NCBI GenBank assembly: GCA_036227345.1 | Contig: CP109468.1 | Coordinates: 3,286,001-3,350,000 of the forward strand | Direction of reading: 5' to 3' | DNA: 64,000 nt | Source: Streptomyces sp. NBC_01463 | GTDB lineage: Bacteria; Actinomycetota; Actinomycetes; Streptomycetales; Streptomycetaceae | Part shown: in pieces, positions 59,412-64,000 of the stretch | Numbering within the stretch: position 1 is the stretch's first letter | Layout: every line of letters begins with the position of its first letter | The notes under the pieces: generated by a model | Database searches by the model: none | What the model was told of the DNA's origin: nothing | The model's input: only the letters and a program-made list of their open reading frames with translations | Program-made: the position numbers and the translations under genes

Positions 59412-60623
59412 ATGCAGGTCATCCAGTCCACGAAGCTCGCCAACGTCTGTTACGAAATCCGGGGCCCCGTGCTCGAGGAGGCGATGCGGCTGGAAGCAGC
59501 AGGTCACCGCATCCTCAAGCTGAACACCGGCAACCCCGCCGCGTTCGGCTTCGAGTGCCCGCCGGAGATCCTTGAGGACATCCTGCGCAACCTCTCCGGG
59601 GCGCATGGTTACGGCGACGCGAAGGGGCTGCTGTCCGCGCGCCGGGCGGTGATGCAGCACTACCAGACCAAGGGGATCGACCTCGACGTCGAGGACATCT
59701 ACCTGGGCAACGGGGTGTCCGAGCTGATCCAGATGTCGATGCAGGCACTGCTCGACGACGGCGACGAGGTGCTCGTACCCGCCCCGGACTATCCGCTGTG
59801 GACGGCGTCCGTCTCCCTGGCGGGCGGCACGGCCGTGCACTACCGGTGCGACGAGCAGGCGGACTGGATGCCGGACCTGGCCGACATCGAGCGGAAGATC
59901 ACCGACCGCACCAAGGCCATCGTCATCATCAACCCGAACAACCCGACGGGTGCGGTGTACGACGACGAGCTGCTGCGCGGGCTGACGGAGATCGCCCGGC
60001 GCCACAACCTGGTGGTCTGTTCCGACGAGATCTACGACCGCATCCTGTACGACGGCGCGACCCACACCCCGACCGCGGCCATCGCCCCCGACCTGATGGT
60101 GCTCACCTTCAACGGGCTGTCCAAGAACTACCGGGTGGCGGGCTACCGCTCCGGCTGGATGGCGGTCTGCGGGCCGAAGGCGCACGCCTCCTCGTACATC
60201 GAGGGGCTGACGATCCTTGCCAACATGCGGCTGTGCGCCAACATGCCCTCGCAGCACGCCGTGGCGACCGCGCTCGGCGGCCGGCAGTCGATCAACGACC
60301 TGGTGCTGCCGGGCGGCCGGATCCTGGAGCAGCGGGACGTGGCGTACGACCTGCTGACGCAGATCCCGGGCGTGACCTGCGTGAAGCCGAAGGGGGCGCT
60401 GTACCTCTTCCCCCGGCTCGACCCGAAGGTGTACAAGATCAAGGACGACCGGCAGATGGTCCTCGACCTGCTGCGGGCCGAGAAGATCATGGTGGTGCAG
60501 GGGACGGGGTTCAACTGGCCGGAGCCCGATCACTTCCGGGTCGTGACGCTGCCCTCGACGGAGGACCTGACGGACGCGATCGGCCGTATCGCCCACTTCC
60601 TGAACGGCTACAGCCAGGTGTAG
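59412..60623 (+). CDS. AlaT-like PLP aminotransferase
   Basis: A 403-residue class I/II aminotransferase. It has KLNTGNPAAFGFECP, YGDAKGLLSARRAV, INPNNPTGAVYDDE, SDEIYDRILYDG, PLP Lys238 in GLSKNYRVAGYRSGWM and FRVVTLPS (substrate Arg). It closely resembles the alanine aminotransferases (AlaT/YfbQ) that use pyruvate and glutamate. The order with the next gene matches my memory of SCO4984-SCO4983 in S. coelicolor, which is only weakly checked. Confidence 0.9.
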   Translation: MQVIQSTKLANVCYEIRGPVLEEAMRLEAAGHRILKLNTGNPAAFGFECPPEILEDILRNLSGAHGYGDAKGLLSARRAVMQHYQTKGIDLDVEDIYLGNGVSELIQMSMQALLDDGDEVLVPAPDYPLWTASVSLAGGTAVHYRCDEQADWMPDLADIERKITDRTKAIVIINPNNPTGAVYDDELLRGLTEIARRHNLVVCSDEIYDRILYDGATHTPTAAIAPDLMVLTFNGLSKNYRVAGYRSGWMAVCGPKAHASSYIEGLTILANMRLCANMPSQHAVATALGGRQSINDLVLPGGRILEQRDVAYDLLTQIPGVTCVKPKGALYLFPRLDPKVYKIKDDRQMVLDLLRAEKIMVVQGTGFNWPEPDHFRVVTLPSTEDLTDAIGRIAHFLNGYSQV

Positions 60624-60676
60624 CCCCGGCCGGGGCCCGGGGCACCGCCACCGGAACGCAGACTTGTCCCGACGAC

Positions 60677-60720
60677 TTGTCTCGATGATGGACAACTTTA
60701 GACTGAATCCAAGCTAGGAT
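60677..60720 (+). promoter_or_regulatory. possible promoter with TTGTC-N9-GACAA repeat
   Basis: An inverted repeat, TTGTC (60677-60681) with GACAA (60691-60695), lies upstream of a TAGGAT -10-like hexamer (60715-60720), 31 bases before ATG 60751. No -35 at normal spacing is evident, so the promoter call is weak. Confidence 0.35.
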
Positions 60721-60750
60721 GGTTCCCACAGCACCACCAGGAGGCCATCC

Positions 60751-61170
60751 ATGTACGAACCGATCCGCACCAAATCGGTCCACACACCGGCCGACCACGC
60801 CGACGCCTTCCCGCACCGCACCCGCGAGGAGGAGCTGGACATCCAGCTCGCCGGGCACCTGGCCGCACTGCTCGCGGTCACCGACGAACTGGGTCTGGCC
60901 GAGGCGGGCGACCGCATCGCCGAACAGGTCGCCAGGCTGCGCGGCGCACCGCCCGCCCGGCACGCCGGTCTGAGCGAGGCGCCCCCGGTCACCCTCCACC
61001 GCCGCGCCCACGCCCTCGCGGGCCGGGCCCTGGTGGTGGCGGCGTCCCGCGCCGACACCGTGGTCGCGATCCTCTCCGCCGAGCGTATGGACGCCCACAC
61101 CGCGGCGGTCTCCGCCGCGGCCGCCGCCGACTCCCCCGCCGCCCCGCCGCGGCTGGTCGGCGCCCTCTGA
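60751..61170 (+). CDS. SCO4983-like small protein
   Basis: A 139-residue helical protein starting MYEPIRTKSVHTPADHADAFPHR with a conserved REEELDIQLAGHLAALLAVTDELGL. The family (SCO4983-like) is widespread in Streptomyces, and its function is unknown. AGGAGG precedes the ATG. It follows the aminotransferase but has its own promoter-like region. Its C-terminus is Ala-rich. Confidence 0.75.
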   Translation: MYEPIRTKSVHTPADHADAFPHRTREEELDIQLAGHLAALLAVTDELGLAEAGDRIAEQVARLRGAPPARHAGLSEAPPVTLHRRAHALAGRALVVAASRADTVVAILSAERMDAHTAAVSAAAAADSPAAPPRLVGAL

Positions 61171-61174
61171 CGGC

Positions 61175-61209
61175 CCCGGTCCACGGGCCGTCGAGGCGCG
61201 TGGACCGGG
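61175..61209. terminator. bidirectional hairpin terminator
   Basis: A perfect 11-bp stem (61175-61185 with 61199-61209, CCCGGTCCACG arm) separates the convergent SCO4983-like and LAXTG protein genes. Confidence 0.7.
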
Positions 61210-61265
61210 TGCCACCCATCCGGCCGCCGGTTCCGCAGGTCCTACGGAACGAGGCGGCCGCCTTG

Positions 61266-63314
61266 TCAGTGCCTGCCGCGGGTCCGGAAGCGGACCATGG
61301 CGAGGCCGGCGAGCAGCAGCAGTACGGCCGCGAGGCCGATCCCCACGGTGGCACTTCCCGTGTCGGCGAGGTCACCGCCGGGCCGGCCGGGCTTGTGGTG
61401 CGAGGGGTGCGGTGCCGGGCTCCAGCTGGGCCCGGGCGAATCCGAACCGGTGGGCGTAGGAGTCGGCGTCGGGGTCGGGGTGGGCGTCGGGGTCGGGGTC
61501 GGAGTGGGGCTCGGGCTCGGGATGGTCACCGGCACCTCCACCTCGCAGGGCAGGTCGGCCGCCGCTCCCTCCGTGGCGCAGCGCGCGCCGGGCGTGTCCG
61601 AGGTGACCGCGTTGCGCAGGACCGCGTCGCCGGTGTCCGGGTCGTCGACGGTGACCGTGTAGGTGATCGTCGCGGTGGCACCGGGCGCCAGCTCCCCGGA
61701 CCAGTCGAGCGTGTCGCCCGTGACCCGGGCCGTGCCGGTGGTCGCCGTCGGGCCGCCGGTGAGCGCGGCGTCGTCGAGCACTCCGGACAGGTCGTCGGTC
61801 AGGTGGGCCGGGCTCAGGGTGGTCTCACCCGTGTTCTCGGCCCGGATCGTGTACGTGACCGTGTCGCCCTGTTCGGCGGTCTGCCGGTCGGCGCTCTTGG
61901 AGATCTCCAGCGCCTGTTCCCGCTCCTTGACGGGCACGGAGGCGGAGGACTCGTTGGAGGTCACGTCGTCGCCTTCGTGATCGCCCTGCGCCGTCGCGGT
62001 GTTGGTGAAGGTGTCACCGTTGACGACGTCCTCCTCGGTCAGGACATGGGTGCCCGTGCACACCATGGACGAGGTGCGCGAGCCCATCGGTCCGAGGGTG
62101 TCGTCCGGGCACTCCACATCGGTCACGGACGGATCGGCGACACGGACGTCGGTGAGTTCCGAGGTGCCGGTGTTGGTGACCAGGAACTCGTAGTGCACGG
62201 TGTCGCCGACCTCGAACGGCTCGGTCGCGGCGTTGTCCGGGGGCGCGACCGTCTTGACCAGGTTCAGCTGGTCGAGGGTGGTGACGGAGCGCGCCTGGAG
62301 CCCACGGATCAGGTGGGTGTCGATGCTGCCTCCGGTGGAACCGGAGAAGCCGAACTTGTACGTGGGCGGCGCGTCGGCCGTCATCTGCGTCGAGAGCACG
62401 GGCTGGAGGCCGGCGCCGTCGTTGAAGTCGATCTCCACGGCGACGGTCGGCCGGGTGTCCGGGCTGACCGTGACGTGCACCGTGCGCTTGGCGGGCAGCG
62501 GATCGGTGCCCTGCTGCCGGAGACTGCCGGGCAGGGTGGAGCGGAAGCCCGACGCCTGGGTGTCGTCCGGCTCGATGGTGGAGTCGAGGTAGCAGTAACC
62601 GTCGTCGTCCTGTCCGGGACCGCGCAGGGTGACGGTGTCGGTCACCGGGAGCGCGCTGGTGACCGGTGACTTCTGGTCGTCGGGGCAGTTGTTGCCGCGG
62701 AGTTCGGCGTCATTGGCGAAGTTGCCGTAGGCGTCGAGGCCGACCCCGAGGTAGCCGCCGTCGACTCCCGGGACCAGGTTGCGCTGGGCGTAGCCGAGCG
62801 AGCCCCCGTCGGCTCCGGCCCTGGTCAGGTCGACCGAGCCGTCCACCAGGAAGAAGCCGATGCCGTCGGCGCCGGAGTCGTTGGTGCCGTACTGGTACTG
62901 CTCGAAGGTGACGTCGAGGCCGCCGTTGCCCGGCAGCGGCCGGTTGTAGAGCATCCCGCCGACCCGGTAGTAGTCGTGGTCGGTGAGCTGGAGCCAGCCG
63001 GGCGTCTCGCCGGGAGTGGGCACGGGCGGTGTCGTCTGGCTGTCGGGGTCGTCGCAGGGCCCGACCTGGGACTCGCCCGCCGCGGGCTCCGCCGACGCAC
63101 CGGTCAGACAGGCGTTGTCCAGGGGAACGAAGCCGGGGTCGGGCACCGAGGTGCCGGAGAAGGTCTCGTCGAGCAGCACCGATTCGCCCACCGCCCGCGG
63201 CGACGGAGGAGCGGCGGCGGTCGGCACCGCGGTCAGGAGCAGGCCCAGGGCCGTTCCGGCGGACGCGGTGACGGCGAGCACCGGAGCACGCCGCAGACGT
63301 TCATATCTTTTCAT
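61266..63314 (-). CDS. sortase-anchored DUF11 surface protein
   Basis: A 682-residue wall-anchored protein. A signal peptide (VLAVTASAGTALGLLLTAV) precedes an N-terminal lectin-like region (about 45-340). Two DUF11-type repeats (about 350-610; TVHYEFLVTNTGTSELTDV, YTIRAENTGETTLS) follow, then a long Pro/Thr stretch, the sorting signal LADTG, a membrane helix (IGLAAVLLLLAGLAMV) and basic tail RTRGRH. LAXTG is the site of class E sortases. The start is ATG 63314. The target bound is unknown. Confidence 0.85.
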   Translation of the reverse strand: MKRYERLRRAPVLAVTASAGTALGLLLTAVPTAAAPPSPRAVGESVLLDETFSGTSVPDPGFVPLDNACLTGASAEPAAGESQVGPCDDPDSQTTPPVPTPGETPGWLQLTDHDYYRVGGMLYNRPLPGNGGLDVTFEQYQYGTNDSGADGIGFFLVDGSVDLTRAGADGGSLGYAQRNLVPGVDGGYLGVGLDAYGNFANDAELRGNNCPDDQKSPVTSALPVTDTVTLRGPGQDDDGYCYLDSTIEPDDTQASGFRSTLPGSLRQQGTDPLPAKRTVHVTVSPDTRPTVAVEIDFNDGAGLQPVLSTQMTADAPPTYKFGFSGSTGGSIDTHLIRGLQARSVTTLDQLNLVKTVAPPDNAATEPFEVGDTVHYEFLVTNTGTSELTDVRVADPSVTDVECPDDTLGPMGSRTSSMVCTGTHVLTEEDVVNGDTFTNTATAQGDHEGDDVTSNESSASVPVKEREQALEISKSADRQTAEQGDTVTYTIRAENTGETTLSPAHLTDDLSGVLDDAALTGGPTATTGTARVTGDTLDWSGELAPGATATITYTVTVDDPDTGDAVLRNAVTSDTPGARCATEGAAADLPCEVEVPVTIPSPSPTPTPTPTPTPTPTPTPTPTGSDSPGPSWSPAPHPSHHKPGRPGGDLADTGSATVGIGLAAVLLLLAGLAMVRFRTRGRH

Positions 63315-63410
63315 GACATTACGTTAAAAACGTTGCGCACAGCCCACGGTGCGCACCCGGCCGACACGCCGCAGCGACGGCCGAATGGTGGCCCCGGAGG
63401 TGCGGCCGCC

Positions 63411-63938
63411 TCAGGGTGCGGCGGCCGCGGACGCGGACGCCTCGGCGGCCAGGGCGGTCGACAGGAACGTCACGTCGGCGACCACGCACTGCGGCCCGCC
63501 CCGCACCGGGACCGGTCCCGCGACCTCTCGGGTCGCTGTCGCGCCCACCGCCAGGTCCTCGAAGACCACGGTGCGCTTCCCGGCCGGTTCGCTCGGGCCC
63601 TCGCCGCCGCGCTTGCCCCGCGGGTCACGGAACCTGACGTACACCGTGAAGTTCCCGGGCCGCTTCGCCCGGCTCACCACCCGTACCCCTGCCACGGGGC
63701 CGCCGGTGACCGGGTCCTTCCGGCAGGAGGTGACGCTCACGTCCTGGGACGGGAAACGCAGGTCCTTGTGGTTGCTGTCCCAGACGTAGATGAACGCCAC
63801 CACGAGCGCGACCGGTGACAGGGCCAGCAGCGTGGCCGTCACCGCGGCCAGGATCACCCACAGCGGCATGCGGGTGCGCAGCTCCGGCGGCATGCCGGTG
63901 TGCCGGTCCGGATACGGCGGTATGTCCTGCAGCGTCAT
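63411..63938 (-). CDS. single-pass membrane protein, unknown
   Basis: A protein of about 175 residues with a short cytosolic part, one membrane helix (MPLWVILAAVTATLLALSPVALVVAF, in pieces) and an extracellular beta-rich domain (VRVVSRAKRPGNFTVYVRFRDPRG, two Cys). No family is recognised. ATG 63938 is preferred over ATG 63980 because GGGGGG lies just upstream. It lies upstream of the LAXTG protein on the same strand, 96 bases away, and could share its transcript. Confidence 0.6.
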   Translation of the reverse strand: MTLQDIPPYPDRHTGMPPELRTRMPLWVILAAVTATLLALSPVALVVAFIYVWDSNHKDLRFPSQDVSVTSCRKDPVTGGPVAGVRVVSRAKRPGNFTVYVRFRDPRGKRGGEGPSEPAGKRTVVFEDLAVGATATREVAGPVPVRGGPQCVVADVTFLSTALAAEASASAAAAP

Positions 63939-64000
63939 GGCCCCCCACAACCCCCGCACCCCCCGGTACGGCCCGGTCAAAAGTAGGCCCGGGCCTGCCC

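Overview
The window looks like ordinary chromosome of a high-GC actinomycete, almost certainly Streptomyces. Strong third-codon G/C bias runs through nearly every gene. The gene families fit as well: a regulator/DUF397/ATPase triad, a GH18 chitinase behind a DasR-type operator, an LAXTG surface protein, SCO4983-like and DUF3626 proteins, an IclR D-amino-acid module and a Tad pilus locus without outer-membrane parts. All calls come from reading the sequence and translations; no database was searched. I found no tRNA, rRNA, CRISPR array, insertion sequence or replication origin.

Layout. 1-9 kb: a 442-bp imperfect palindrome, a PIG-V-like membrane mannosyltransferase, a lipoprotein, then a minus-strand pair (3.0-4.6 kb and 2.5-3.0 kb) that I read as a polymorphic toxin and its immunity protein. 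The toxin begins with a Flp-pilin-like class III signal and carries a HINT domain. GNAT, DinB-like and YihY/BrkB genes follow. 9-17 kb: two small overlapping genes ending in a MITE-like repeat, a clan GH-A-like protein facing a TetR regulator with two matching operators, a nitroreductase-hemerythrin fusion, a secreted FG-GAP protein, and VanZ plus an OmpR-type two-component system. 17-22 kb: a 1486-residue caspase-NTPase-repeat protein overlapping an EACC1-like gene, preceded by eight copies of GGTTCA. 22-30 kb: a secreted carboxylesterase with divergent TetR, the WhiJ/AbaA-like triad around a perfect 20-bp palindrome, an HTH gene followed by an Rpn-type nuclease, and small genes.

30-42.5 kb: a minus-strand Tad/Flp pilus locus. 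In transcription order it encodes a zinc-ribbon protein, CpaB/RcpC, CpaE/TadZ, two TadE pseudopilins, TadA, TadB, TadC, a histidine kinase, a LuxR-type response regulator, Flp pilin, a TadG-like protein, a lipoprotein and an OmpA-domain protein. 43-47.4 kb: chitinase and a transmembrane Ser/Thr kinase. 47.4-54.4 kb: a D-amino-acid module with GntP transporter, RidA, IclR and PfkB kinase on one strand, and PLP deaminase and N-acyl-D-amino-acid deacylase on the other. 54.4-64 kb: membrane proteins, a secreted protease, DUF3626 and methyltransferase, arylamine N-acetyltransferase, an AlaT-like aminotransferase, an SCO4983-like gene, a sortase-anchored DUF11 protein and a membrane protein.

The most interesting link joins the toxin and the pilus. 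The toxin's first 66 residues resemble the real Flp pilin 28 kb away, including the prepilin cleavage site. Both genes also have two copies of an 18-bp interrupted palindrome, TTGGGCC-N4-GGCCCAA, in their upstream regions. This suggests a toxin that is processed, and perhaps exposed or delivered, by Tad machinery under shared control. The caspase-EACC1 locus is a second, independent conflict system.
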